64,000 bases of DNA from CAYYFX01 sp046330135 (GCA_046330135.1 JAXLTI010000004.1:372001-436000); one strand, 5' to 3'. Shown: positions 16,942 to 25,934, counted from the first letter of the stretch. The notes: a model not told the origin generated them from the letters alone. Numbers and translations are program-made.

Positions 16942-18401
16942 CTCAGGGCCTGGGTGGGACACCGCGCGATGCAGTCGCCGCAGCGCCGGCAAGCGACGTC
17001 GTCGACTCCGAGGCGCCACTCGGCCTGCGTCGCGGGCCGCCACGTCAGCGCGTTCCACACGCACGCGTCCACGCATCGCCCGCAAGCGATGCACGCGTCG
17101 GCGTCGAGCACGAGCAGGCGGTCGCAACCGAGGCAGCGCGCGGCCTCCCGCGCGGCCATCTCGCGCACCATGCCGCAGCAGACGTCCAGCGCCGGCGCCT
17201 CGTCGCCATGGCCGTTGCCCGACGGCGCCCGCACGACGCGCGCGGCCTCGGGCACACGGCGCGCGCTCGCCGGGGCGCGGTCGTCGCGCGCGAGCGCGTC
17301 GACGATCTGCGCCGCCGCACGCCGCCCCGCGGCGATGGCGTCCACCACCGTGCCCGCGCGGCGCTGCGGCGCCGCGGTCGCGAAGATGCCCTGGGCGGGG
17401 TCGTGAACGACCGGGGCGAGCCGCTCCTGCCCGATGGCGAAGATGATCGCGTCGCAGGCGTGGAAGGGTCCGTCGCCGCAGCGCAATCCGCCGGGCGCGT
17501 GCTCCGACCACTCCACTGCGTCCGCAACCGTGCGGAAACGGAAGCGCACCCCCTCGGCCTCGGCGGCGTCCACTTCGCGACGGAATGCAGGCATCTCTTC
17601 GCGCGTGCGTCGATAGAGGACGGTCACTTCCTTCGCGCCGACGCGCAGCGCCGCGCGAGCCGCGTCCACGGCGCCGTTGCCGCCGCCCACGACGGCGACC
17701 CGCCGGCCGTCCAACCGCGCCTCGCCGCCCGAGACCGCACGCAGGAACTCGATCGCCGTGCGGCAGAACGCGCCCGGCCGCCATCCGCGCACCGACGGGA
17801 TCCGATCGTCGCCCGCGCCCACCGCGAGGAGCGCCGCCGCGTATCCCTCCGTCCGAAGCTGCGTGAGCTGCTCGAGGTCGCGGAATGCGAAGCCGCCGCG
17901 GAACTCGATGCCGAGCGAGAGGATCCGACGGATGTCCGCGTCCACCACGGCGGGGGGCAGGCGGAAGCTCGGGATGCAGCCCGCCAGGAGACCGCCGGGT
18001 CGCTCGTCGCGGTCGAAGAGAGTCACGCGAGCGCCCGCCACGGCGAGGTCGTGCGCGGCGGCGAGCCCCGCCGGACCGGCGCCTACGATCGCCACGTCGG
18101 GCCCGTCGGCGACGGCCTCGCTCACGAGATCGGGCGGCGGCGCGCACGCGGAGGTGACCCAGCGCTTGAGGTCGCACACGGGGACCGCCCCGCCGTCGCT
18201 CGCGAGACGACACGCGTCCTCGCAGGGGCGCGGGCAGATCCAGCCGAGCACGCCGGGGAAGAGGTTGTCGCGGAACGCGATGCGCCACGCCTCCGCGTCG
18301 TCGCCGCGGGCGATCGCGCGGAGGAAGCCCGGGACGTTCTTGTCGGCGGGACACGCCACGCGACAAGGCGGCGCGAGCCGCGCGGGATGCTCGACGTCCA
18401 C
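16842..18401 (-). CDS. GltD-like FAD/NAD(P) oxidoreductase with N- and C-terminal [4Fe-4S] domains
   Basis: 519 aa. The N-terminal Fer4_20-type FeS domain has cysteines at 13, 17, 56, 60, 64 and 76. The FAD-binding VAIVGAGPAGLAAAHDLA starts near 103, and a second Rossmann motif (VAVVGGGNGAVDAARAAL) binds NAD(P)H. The C-terminal ferredoxin domain has ACIACGRCVDAC and ACRRCGDCIARC, enough for two [4Fe-4S] clusters. The family includes the glutamate synthase small subunit and FeS-linked relatives that feed electrons to partner enzymes. No exporter signal is present, so it is cytoplasmic. Its place inside a quinol/cytochrome operon suggests coupling of NAD(P)H to the membrane core, which is inference. 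Confidence 0.88.
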   Translation of the reverse strand: MDVEHPARLAPPCRVACPADKNVPGFLRAIARGDDAEAWRIAFRDNLFPGVLGWICPRPCEDACRLASDGGAVPVCDLKRWVTSACAPPPDLVSEAVADGPDVAIVGAGPAGLAAAHDLAVAGARVTLFDRDERPGGLLAGCIPSFRLPPAVVDADIRRILSLGIEFRGGFAFRDLEQLTQLRTEGYAAALLAVGAGDDRIPSVRGWRPGAFCRTAIEFLRAVSGGEARLDGRRVAVVGGGNGAVDAARAALRVGAKEVTVLYRRTREEMPAFRREVDAAEAEGVRFRFRTVADAVEWSEHAPGGLRCGDGPFHACDAIIFAIGQERLAPVVHDPAQGIFATAAPQRRAGTVVDAIAAGRRAAAQIVDALARDDRAPASARRVPEAARVVRAPSGNGHGDEAPALDVCCGMVREMAAREAARCLGCDRLLVLDADACIACGRCVDACVWNALTWRPATQAEWRLGVDDVACRRCGDCIARCPTQALRWMPWRRPNRFRPRAIAIASPAESSSSVSVGAD

Positions 18402-18402
18402 G

Positions 18403-19596
18403 TCAGCCTCCCTTCGCGACCTTCTCGGCGGATACGCTGTCCGGCGTGGAGACGCGGAATTGCAGCGTCTGCAGACCCGACACCTTCGCAGGCTTCCACT
18501 CGACGACCGCCTTGGCGTCCGGTCCGACGAATCGGACGTGCGTGAGATCGGCCGGGAGCTGGCCGAGGTACGGGTCCACCTCCACCCAGCCGCCGAGCCA
18601 GACCTCCGCCCACGTGTGCAGGTAGAACGCCGTGCGCCGCGCCACCCAGCCCACTTGCGGGCGCGCCGGGATGCCCGCGGCGCGCGCCATCGCCACGAAC
18701 AGACGGGTGTATTCGGTGGCGTCGCCGTGGCGGTCCGCGAGCACGGCGTCGGCGTCGGCGGTGCCGGCGCGGTAGTCGCGCTTCATCTCCTCGTCCAGCC
18801 AGTCCAGCAGCAGCTCGACGCGCTCGCGCGGCTTCTTCTCGTTGCCGATCGCGTCGGTCACCGCGGCCTGTACGGCCGGGGTACCGGCCTGCGCCGCCGT
18901 GTCCGGCCCGGGATCCCCCGGCAGCGACGCGTCCGCGAGCACCAGCTCGCCTTCGTTCGGAGCGCGCCGGCTCCACTTCACGAGCTTCTGCCCGGCGTCG
19001 TTCGGGAAGAGGCGGCTGAGATCGGCGCGCGGGTCGCCGGTGACCTTCACGCGCAGCGCACCGTCCTCGGGGCGGATGTCGCGGAGGCAGGCGGGGAAGC
19101 GATCCACGCCGCACAGCTCCTTGCTGACCCCGAGGAAGGGCACCAGCTCGGGATCGATCCCGGACTTCCGCGCGCGCTGCTTCGAATCGAAGAGCAGGAA
19201 GCTCAGGATGGTGTCGCCTTCCTTCGGCGAGATCCCGGAGCCCGGCTTGTGGATCATCCGGCTGACGTACGCTTCCCATTGATCGGTCTGCAACGTGGAG
19301 TTGATCGGGCGCGCGAGCGTGTGGCACTTGCAGCAGCGCTGCGAGAACAGCGCGTACGAGGTCTGCTGCTCGGGCGGATAGGCGCTGACGTTGATCCAGG
19401 TCTGCCCGAGATCGGCCTCGAAGACCTTGAACTCCGCCTCGGCGGTCATGACGTCGGAAGGTGCGGGCTTGGCCGGCGGCGCCGCGGCGAGACGGCCGGC
19501 GAAGAGCACGACGAGGAGCAGGGCGGAGCACAGGGCGAGCGGCCCGACGAGGAGGGATCGGAGAGGAGGCGGGGGGGCCGCGAGCCGATTCGTCAC
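18403..19596 (-). CDS. Exported monoheme protein with transglutaminase-like domain lacking the catalytic Cys
   Basis: Start is GTG 19596, with AGGAG 7 nt upstream; the frame runs on to 20625 but that part is a shadow of the porin gene. The product is 397 aa. A membrane/signal segment at 15-38 is followed by one heme motif CCKCH (88-92) in a cytochrome-like domain, then a transglutaminase-like core at about 255-345. In that core, His327 (HTWAEVWL) and Asp341 (VEVDP) are present. The position of the nucleophilic Cys in the G-D-C-x-E-Y context is Ala293 (HGDATEY). It is therefore probably a non-catalytic structural or binding domain. It lies 1 nt from the flavoprotein gene. Confidence 0.82.
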   Translation of the reverse strand: MTNRLAAPPPPLRSLLVGPLALCSALLLVVLFAGRLAAAPPAKPAPSDVMTAEAEFKVFEADLGQTWINVSAYPPEQQTSYALFSQRCCKCHTLARPINSTLQTDQWEAYVSRMIHKPGSGISPKEGDTILSFLLFDSKQRARKSGIDPELVPFLGVSKELCGVDRFPACLRDIRPEDGALRVKVTGDPRADLSRLFPNDAGQKLVKWSRRAPNEGELVLADASLPGDPGPDTAAQAGTPAVQAAVTDAIGNEKKPRERVELLLDWLDEEMKRDYRAGTADADAVLADRHGDATEYTRLFVAMARAAGIPARPQVGWVARRTAFYLHTWAEVWLGGWVEVDPYLGQLPADLTHVRFVGPDAKAVVEWKPAKVSGLQTLQFRVSTPDSVSAEKVAKGG

Positions 19597-19622
19597 GACG
19601 TGTCTCCTCGCTGAGGTCCCGC

Positions 19623-20738
19623 TCAGTACGTCGTGACGACGCCGAAGTGCAGCACGTTCGTCTCGTCGAAGTCCGTGAAGCGCCAGTGCTCGAACTGGAA
19701 GCGCAGGCTGTACTCGGGCGACGGCGTCACGCTGAAGCCGCCGGTCAGGCGCACGATGCCCGAGGACTCGTCGTTGTCCGTGCCGAGGGACGGTCCTTCC
19801 CGCAGCAGCCCGTCGAGTCGGGCCACGAGCGAGATCTTCCGCACGGTGGGCGACTCGGCCTGGAGGTAGAAGCCCTTCTTGCGAAGGATGCCGACGCTGC
19901 CGTCGTCCGCCACGACGTCGGCGCCGCGTACGAGATACTCGCCGCGCAGCTGGACGCCGCGGACGAACACCGACGCGTCGACGCCCCAGACGTCGTAGTC
20001 GTACTGCCCGGCCGGGTCGTACACGCCGCGCAGGTACGACGCGCCCGCGGTGAGCGGCCCCTTCCCGAGCGAGAGGCGGCCTCCCCATGCGAGGTCGTCG
20101 TTGTTGTCGCTGAAGCCGCCGTCGCTCAGCTGGTTCTTGAACGTGAAGTCGCGCGCCACGCTGGACTGGAAGCCGTTCACGCCGTACAGCGCGTACCAGA
20201 TCTGCAGCGTGTCGTGGATCCAGTGGTCGCCGAAGAGCACGGCGCCTTCGTCCACGTAGGGCATCGGCAGCACGCCGAGGTTGAAGCGGTCGGCCTGGTA
20301 GCGGAGCATCTGCCCCATCGCGTACGGCAGCGGCGTGGAGAGGAACGCGTCGTTCGCAGGATCGTGGCGCTGGTAGTAGTCCCCGAAGGGGACTTCGAGG
20401 CGCCCGGCGTCGAAGTTCGCGAGCGGCGCGAGGTGCACCTCCGCGTACGCGTTGTTGATCGTCAGCCCGTGACATGCGGAGCAGAGGCGGCCGGTCACGG
20501 AGAGCTTCTCGGAGACGTCGACGGTGCTCTTCAAGCTCCACTCGAGCACGGCGCCCGCCTTCGTCAGGTCCTGGGCCTCGGCGCCCGGAAGGTTCTTGTA
20601 GTCCAGGGTGGCGGTCCCGGACCAATTCCAGCGCGCGGCCCGCGCCGCGGGGGCGAGCAGGGCGGCGAGGAGCACCGCGGCCGCCACGCAGCTCCAGCGC
20701 GCGCGTCGCCGCCTACTTCTGACAGTCTTCGCCGACAT
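19623..20738 (-). CDS. Outer-membrane beta-barrel with an internal c-type heme motif
   Basis: 371 aa. Residues about 14-35 form a signal peptide ending ARAA. The mature chain is rich in alternating aromatic/polar strands with the C-terminal pattern of barrels (FQFEHWRFTDFDETNVLHFGVVTTY), ending in an aromatic residue. Near the N-terminus LCSACH (C86-H90) is a c-type heme site inside the barrel region. Known conduits such as MtrAB place a separate multiheme protein in a heme-free porin, so a barrel with its own heme would be unusual. Neighbouring exported cytochromes fit an electron conduit through the outer membrane. The barrel call is from pattern only. Confidence 0.75.
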   Translation of the reverse strand: MSAKTVRSRRRRARWSCVAAAVLLAALLAPAARAARWNWSGTATLDYKNLPGAEAQDLTKAGAVLEWSLKSTVDVSEKLSVTGRLCSACHGLTINNAYAEVHLAPLANFDAGRLEVPFGDYYQRHDPANDAFLSTPLPYAMGQMLRYQADRFNLGVLPMPYVDEGAVLFGDHWIHDTLQIWYALYGVNGFQSSVARDFTFKNQLSDGGFSDNNDDLAWGGRLSLGKGPLTAGASYLRGVYDPAGQYDYDVWGVDASVFVRGVQLRGEYLVRGADVVADDGSVGILRKKGFYLQAESPTVRKISLVARLDGLLREGPSLGTDNDESSGIVRLTGGFSVTPSPEYSLRFQFEHWRFTDFDETNVLHFGVVTTY

Positions 20739-22113
20739 CCGGGGGCGCTCCTTCGCTGATCCAGACCCAGAGCTTCTGCTGAAGCGACGGCGGGACGGGC
20801 GGGAACGTGGGCGGGACCGGCATCTGCCCTCCGACCCACGGGACCGCGGCCGAGATCTTGTTGTAGACGAGGCTCGACTCGGGCCGGCACGGATAGATGC
20901 AGTGGTAGATCGCCTGGCTCTTCCCGCCGTGCATCGCCCACGCGTAGGTGGTGAGGTCGAGCTGGCTGTCGGGGAACTGCGACGACCCGTGGATGTGGCA
21001 GAACGTGCAGAAGTACGGCTCGAACAGTCCCCAGTGGATCTCTTGGCAGTACGAGTACGTCGGTTGGGCCATCACCTCCACCTGCACCGACGTGGACTCG
21101 GCGGTTCCCCACGAGTTCGTCGCCACCGCGTAGATCGTGTGCGTGCCCACGGCGAGGTTCGACTTCCACAGCTCGTGTCCGGTGCCGAGGAGTCCCTGGA
21201 GATCGGAGCGCCAGGCGAGCTGATCGGGTCGAAGCGGGCCCTGAACGGCGTCGGAGGCGGACCCGACCATCACCAGCGTCCCTTGCGTGGCGACGCGATG
21301 CCCGTTGTCCGGGAAGGAGATCGAGACCGTCGGGTGGCCGTTGTTCACGTAGACGCGCACGGGCGTGCTCACGCCGACGCCGCCGAGCACGGTCGTGGCC
21401 TTCGCGGCGAGGTAGTGCGAGCCCGCGAGGAGAGTCGTCGTGTCCAGATGGAAGGACCACGGCGGCGACGTGACCGTGGCGACCGTGAAGACGTCGGCGA
21501 GGAACTCCACCTTCGCGATGTCGGGGGTCTGGTCGGGGAACTCGACGGTCACGGGGACCGTGCCGAGCACGAGCGCGCTGTCGGCGGGCTCGACCAGGAC
21601 CACCCGAGGCCCCGCGTTGAACGCTTGCGCCCACGCGACCCCGCTCTCACCGACGTTGCCCGACGAGTCGGCGGCAGTGGCGCGCAGGCGGTGGCAGCTT
21701 CCCTCGGGGAGAATGGTCGTGTTCCACGGGACGCGCCAGGGCGGCGCGTCGACTTCGCCCAGCTCGACGTCGTCGACGTACACGTGGACGCTCCGGACGG
21801 CGACGTCGTCCGTGGCTTCCACCTCGATCTTGTACGTCGCCCCGCTCACGGGCGTGGCGTGCAGGCTGTCGGGACCGGTGGGGGTGGCCAGCGTCACCGT
21901 CGGCGCGGTGGTGTCGTGGGGAACCTGCGGTCCGGTGGGCCCCGTGTCCTCGCGCCAGTAGTCGTCCCACGCGCATCCGGCGACGAGGGTGAGACCGAGC
22001 CAAGCGGCCAGTGCCCGGGCGAATCGGCGCACCCGGGCGGCGCGGGCAGCCCCCTCGGGGGGGCGAGGCGGCCCGGGGGTTCTCGACGTTCCGGGCAGGG
22101 TGGCGCTCGCCAT
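20713..22113 (-). CDS. Lipoprotein with Ig-like domains and C-terminal monoheme cytochrome, first gene of the operon
   Basis: 466 aa. The lipobox LVAGC puts the lipidated Cys at 47. About three Ig-like domains follow (70-345; repeats such as YKIEVEATDDVAVRSVHVYVDD and VTVEFPDQTPDIAKVEF). The C-terminal cytochrome domain has CTFCH (369-373) and a possible axial Met in GGQMP (431). This domain order is common in surface-exposed lipoproteins. The Ig stalk would present the heme away from the membrane. It overlaps the barrel gene by 26 nt and is the first gene after the promoter at 22186-22214. A surface or periplasm-facing electron acceptor role is inference. Confidence 0.85.
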   Translation of the reverse strand: MASATLPGTSRTPGPPRPPEGAARAARVRRFARALAAWLGLTLVAGCAWDDYWREDTGPTGPQVPHDTTAPTVTLATPTGPDSLHATPVSGATYKIEVEATDDVAVRSVHVYVDDVELGEVDAPPWRVPWNTTILPEGSCHRLRATAADSSGNVGESGVAWAQAFNAGPRVVLVEPADSALVLGTVPVTVEFPDQTPDIAKVEFLADVFTVATVTSPPWSFHLDTTTLLAGSHYLAAKATTVLGGVGVSTPVRVYVNNGHPTVSISFPDNGHRVATQGTLVMVGSASDAVQGPLRPDQLAWRSDLQGLLGTGHELWKSNLAVGTHTIYAVATNSWGTAESTSVQVEVMAQPTYSYCQEIHWGLFEPYFCTFCHIHGSSQFPDSQLDLTTYAWAMHGGKSQAIYHCIYPCRPESSLVYNKISAAVPWVGGQMPVPPTFPPVPPSLQQKLWVWISEGAPPDVGEDCQK

Positions 22114-22185
22114 GGACGTCGCCTCGGAGATTCAACGTCGGCCAGGGCAGCCCCGGCTCTCGGAGGCAGCCCCGGCCAATTGACG

Positions 22186-22214
22186 AATATAGGCTCTTGT
22201 ATTTGGCAGGACAA
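22186..22214 (-). promoter_or_regulatory. Sigma-70-type promoter of the ten-gene respiratory operon
   Basis: On the minus strand TTGTCC (complement of 22209-22214), a 17-nt spacer and TATATT (complement of 22186-22191). The -10 matches 5 of 6 consensus bases and the -35 matches 4 of 6. It is the most AT-rich patch in the intergenic region and lies about 70 nt before the start codon at 22113. Confidence 0.6.
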
Positions 22215-22248
22215 TCAGGAGAGGCCCATCCGGCTCTCTTCGATCTTC

Positions 22249-22278
22249 TTGATATTAGTGGACTGGCCGATCTACTAT
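22249..22278 (+). promoter_or_regulatory. Candidate promoter of the secreted-protein gene at 22361
   Basis: TTGATA (22249-22254), an 18-nt spacer and TACTAT (22273-22278). The -35 matches 5 of 6 bases and the -10 matches 4 of 6. It is divergent from the operon promoter 35 nt away, so the two could share control. Confidence 0.5.
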
Positions 22279-22360
22279 CGGGCATTCGCGTAGGGGGCCG
22301 CCCCTGGGCGCCACCGCTCGGCGCCGAAGGGCTGCCTCGTGGACTGCTTGGAGGTGGCTC

Positions 22361-24463
22361 ATGCGTACAGCGGGGCAAATCGCCCGACTCGCGGGGATCG
22401 CGCTGGCGGTCCTCGGCTTGACGGCGTCGGCCCAGGCGTACATTCAGGTCTGGCAAGTGACGCAGGGCGTCACGTCCCTCACGATCGGTGACGCCCAACT
22501 CGGCTCGGTCGGCCTCGCGCTGGGTCGCGTGGCAGCGACCGCGCCCGAAGATGCCATCGGCCTCGCCGCCACCGCGCCGGGGCGGCGCTCGTTCGCGATC
22601 CCCGAGGTCGGCGACGCCTCGTTCCGCACGCGCGAGGGCGCGTTCACGGGCTTCACCGGCGTCGTGAAGTTCGCCGTTCGCGGCGGCCTCCAGCTTCGCG
22701 TGATCGACTCGCGCATGCACGTCGATGCCGCGCAGCTCTCGCTCGACGGTTTCGTCGTCGAGCTCGCGCCGCGCGACCACCTCCTCGGGACGATCCGTCC
22801 GAGCGGGGACGGCCAGAGTCCCTTCCTGGAGATCCGCAACGCCGGCTTCGCGCTCGATCCCGCCACCGGCGACCTCCTGGTGCCCGGCGCCGATCTCGTG
22901 CTCGCGCCCGCGTGGGCCAGCGCGGCGGGACGGCCGGAGCTCGCGTCGGAGTGGGTCGGCACGTTCGATCTGCGCCTCCGCAACTGGCCGACGCGCCAGG
23001 AGCGCGAGGGGCCGACGGAGCCGCGCGGTCCCACCGCCAACGGCATCGACGTCCTCTTGGCCGAGTGCTACGGCATGAACGACCTCGGCCGCCTCGGCAC
23101 GTACCCGAACGGCACGCTCGGTCTCTCCTTCAACACGACGTCGTGCAACAACGGCAGCGTCAACGTGCCGTGGCATGCGCCCATGGCGGAGGACCATCCG
23201 TTCATGGGCCTCGTGATGTTCCGCGAGATGAACGGCCGCATGGAGATGATCGGCCGCGGCTGGATCAAGCACGGCTTCTACGCGCTCGCCAACAACCAGT
23301 GCAACCTGGGTTGCGGCGGCGGCGGCGGCGGCGGGTACCTGTACGTCGGCTGCTCGGACACGTACTCCATCTCGAACAACGGCTCGCAGTACTACCTGGG
23401 TCCGCGGGAGGAAGTGAACCCGTACACGTGCGTGTGGCACTGCCTCGGCTCGTGGTTCGACGGCAACCCGGTGGACTGCGTGCGCAGCAACGACGGCAGC
23501 GGGCTGGACGGAGTGGCGCACCGGATCGAGGTCCACGAAGACGACCTCGCGCTGCCCGGCGCGACGTACTACTACGAGGGCGTCTACTACGTGATGGACG
23601 ACGTCAACCCGATCAACAACTTCATGTGGCGGACGGTCGTGCCGAGCTGGACCGGATCCGGTTGGAACTTCACCGACGTGGGCGGCGGAGCCACCGGGCC
23701 GCAGGGTCCGCTGCTCCTGACGGCGTGGGGCGACGTGCGCGACCGGAAGCAGGTCTCCTCGACGGACGGCTACGCCATCCTCGCGGAGAAGACCACCGAT
23801 CTCGGCGGCGGGATGTGGCACTACGAATACGCGCTGTACAACGAGACGAGCGATCGCGGCATCGAGCGGTTCTCGATCCCGATCGGCACCGCGAACGTCT
23901 CGAACGTCGGCTTCCGGGACATCGATCGCGACGCGGGCAACCAGTGGACCTTCACGGCGGCCGGCGGGCTGGCCACGTGGACCACGAACCCCTTCGGCAG
24001 CGCGAATCCGGTGAACCCGATCCTGTACGAGATGCTCTTCAACTTCTGGTTCGACGCGGATGCGGCACCGGTGATCAGCCAGGGCCGGCTGAAGCTCTTC
24101 AAGCCCGGAACCGGCGACTACTTCTTCCTGAACACGCGAGCGCCGTACTCCGGGACGACGGCGGCGCTCGACCCGAACGCTCCGTCGGGACCGAGGCTCT
24201 TCCCCGTCGAGCCGAATCCCTTCGCGCGCTCGACGAGCGTGGCGTTCGCGCTCCCGAGCTCGGGTCCGGTGCGGCTCTCGGTCGTCGACGTGGGCGGCCG
24301 GCTCGTGAAGACCCTGTTGATCGACACGGCGCCCGCCGGGAGGACCGCTCTGTCGTGGAACGGCCGTGACGACGCGGGGTCCGAGGTGGCGAGCGGGATC
24401 TACTTCTTCCGGCTCGAGGCGGCGAAGGAGGTCCGCACCACGAAGGGGATCCTGCTGAGGTAG
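22361..24463 (+). CDS. Large secreted protein with FlgD/Ig-like C-terminal domain
   Basis: 700 aa. The signal peptide at 1-26 ends SAQA. The central part is unrecognised. It contains a Cys-containing region with a run of seven glycines (residues about 318-326), several Cys (QCNLGCGG, CVWHCLGSW) and an Asn-rich loop. The last 80 residues are a FlgD-type domain (PVEPNPFARSTSVAFALP, VVDVGGRLVKTLL, GSEVASGIYFFRLEA), probably for cell-surface attachment or secretion. GGAGG 6 nt upstream supports the start. It faces the respiratory operon across a shared regulatory region, but no functional link is shown. Confidence 0.8.
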   Translation: MRTAGQIARLAGIALAVLGLTASAQAYIQVWQVTQGVTSLTIGDAQLGSVGLALGRVAATAPEDAIGLAATAPGRRSFAIPEVGDASFRTREGAFTGFTGVVKFAVRGGLQLRVIDSRMHVDAAQLSLDGFVVELAPRDHLLGTIRPSGDGQSPFLEIRNAGFALDPATGDLLVPGADLVLAPAWASAAGRPELASEWVGTFDLRLRNWPTRQEREGPTEPRGPTANGIDVLLAECYGMNDLGRLGTYPNGTLGLSFNTTSCNNGSVNVPWHAPMAEDHPFMGLVMFREMNGRMEMIGRGWIKHGFYALANNQCNLGCGGGGGGGYLYVGCSDTYSISNNGSQYYLGPREEVNPYTCVWHCLGSWFDGNPVDCVRSNDGSGLDGVAHRIEVHEDDLALPGATYYYEGVYYVMDDVNPINNFMWRTVVPSWTGSGWNFTDVGGGATGPQGPLLLTAWGDVRDRKQVSSTDGYAILAEKTTDLGGGMWHYEYALYNETSDRGIERFSIPIGTANVSNVGFRDIDRDAGNQWTFTAAGGLATWTTNPFGSANPVNPILYEMLFNFWFDADAAPVISQGRLKLFKPGTGDYFFLNTRAPYSGTTAALDPNAPSGPRLFPVEPNPFARSTSVAFALPSSGPVRLSVVDVGGRLVKTLLIDTAPAGRTALSWNGRDDAGSEVASGIYFFRLEAAKEVRTTKGILLR

Positions 24464-24530
24464 GAAGCGACGCGGACGATTTCGCCGGGGCTCGCTGACG
24501 CTGCCTCGGCGGGGGACCCTCGTCCCACAC

Positions 24531-24558
24531 GCGGCGCCGGGAGCGATCCCGGCGCCGC
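24531..24558 (+). terminator. Perfect 12-bp hairpin after the secreted-protein gene
   Basis: GCGGCGCCGGGA, loop GCGA, TCCCGGCGCCGC. It is followed by AATCGTT, not a T run. Likely a terminator for the upstream gene. Confidence 0.6.
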
Positions 24559-24573
24559 AATCGTTCCCGGACG

Positions 24574-25851
24574 TTGACGTCGCGGCCGCGCTCCGATATC
24601 GAGCTTCATCAGGCGGTGGAAGGCTCCCTTCATGCAGGCGAGGCGTTCGTGGCGACGTCAGCCGGGCCCGCTTCCCGCGCGATCGCGCTCCGTGAGCTCG
24701 CGGCGCTCTTCTTCCGACTCGGCACGACCGCGTTCGGGGGGCCGGCCGCTCACGTCGCGATGATGGAAGACGAGGTCGTGAGGCGTCGCGGCTGGCTCAC
24801 GCGAGAGAAGTTCCTCGATCTCCTCGGCGCCACGAACCTCATTCCCGGCCCGAACTCCACGGAGCTGGCGATCTTCGTCGGGCACGAGCGGGCGGGCGGG
24901 CCCGGGCTCGTCGTGGCCGGGGCGTGCTTCCTGCTGCCGGCCACGTTCCTCTCCCTCGTGATCGCCTGGGCGTACGTGCGCTTCGGCGCGTTGCCGCAGA
25001 GCGCCGGCTTCCTGTACGGCGTGAAGGCGCCGATCATCGCGATCGTGCTGCAGGCGCTCTGGCGGCTGGCGAAGAGCGCGGCGAGGACGAAGGAGCTGGC
25101 GGCCGTGGGGATCCTGGCCACGGCGGCGAGCTTCCTCGGCGCGAACGAGCTGCTCGTCTTGGGTGCAGGCGGTGCGGTGGTCGCGGCCGGGCGCGAGATC
25201 GCTCGCCGCGCGCAATCTCCCCGCTCGGGCGGCGCGGCGGCGCTCGTTCTCCCCTTCGGCCCGCTCGTTCCTGCCGCCGGCACCGTTGCGGCCGGCGCGA
25301 TCGCGGCCGGCGCGGGAGCGGCGCCCTTCAGCCTCGGGGCGCTCTTCCTCTTCTTCCTGAAGACGGGCGCGGTCCTCTTCGGCAGCGGCTACGTCCTCCT
25401 GGCGTTCCTCCGCGCCGACCTCGTGGACCGCTGGCACTGGCTCACGCAGCAGCAGATCCTCGACGCGATCGCCGTGGGACAGATGACGCCCGGCCCCGTC
25501 TTCTCGACAGCCACCTTCATCGGCTATCTCCTCGGCAGGTCGCCCGGCGCCGCGCTCGCCACGCTCGGCATCTTCCTTCCGGCATTCCTCTTCGTCGCCG
25601 TGAGCGGGCCGCTGCTCCCGCGCCTCCGCCGCTCCGCGTCGGCGGGCGCCTTCCTCGACGGAGTCGTGGTGGCATCCCTGGCGCTGATGGCGGTGGTGAC
25701 TTGGCATCTCGGCCGGGCGGCGATCGTCGACCTCCCGAGCGCCGCCCTCGCCCTGGCGAGCGCCGTCCTCCTCTGGCGCCTCGAGGTCAACTCCGCCTGG
25801 GTGGTGCTCGGCGGGGGGCTCGCCGGGCTCCTCATCGCGGGGCTCCGCTAG
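24574..25851 (+). CDS. chrA: Chromate transporter, ChrA (CHR) family, two-domain form
   Basis: About 425 aa with ten or more membrane helices arranged as two homologous halves. The first half has FFRLGTTAFGGPAAHVAMMEDEVV and LIPGPNSTELAIF. The second has FLKTGAVLFGSGYVLLAF and MTPGPVFSTATFIGYLLG. These FGGP and PGP pairs are CHR-family signatures. CHR proteins export chromate, and many homologues are of unproven substrate. The first codon in frame is TTG 24574. An internal GTG near 24649, after AGGCGAGG, is an alternative start. It stands alone just after a terminator hairpin. Confidence 0.93.
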   Translation: MTSRPRSDIELHQAVEGSLHAGEAFVATSAGPASRAIALRELAALFFRLGTTAFGGPAAHVAMMEDEVVRRRGWLTREKFLDLLGATNLIPGPNSTELAIFVGHERAGGPGLVVAGACFLLPATFLSLVIAWAYVRFGALPQSAGFLYGVKAPIIAIVLQALWRLAKSAARTKELAAVGILATAASFLGANELLVLGAGGAVVAAGREIARRAQSPRSGGAAALVLPFGPLVPAAGTVAAGAIAAGAGAAPFSLGALFLFFLKTGAVLFGSGYVLLAFLRADLVDRWHWLTQQQILDAIAVGQMTPGPVFSTATFIGYLLGRSPGAALATLGIFLPAFLFVAVSGPLLPRLRRSASAGAFLDGVVVASLALMAVVTWHLGRAAIVDLPSAALALASAVLLWRLEVNSAWVVLGGGLAGLLIAGLR

Positions 25852-25934
25852 GGGCGAGTCCCCTCCCCGAGCGGCGCCGCCGCCTGCTATGATGGCCGCT
25901 TGCCTCACCCCGGGATTTCGGAGGAACGCGCGTC

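Noticed and set aside
24574..25851. Metal-resistance operon around chrA
   Set aside because: No regulator or second metal gene is adjacent. The gene stands alone.
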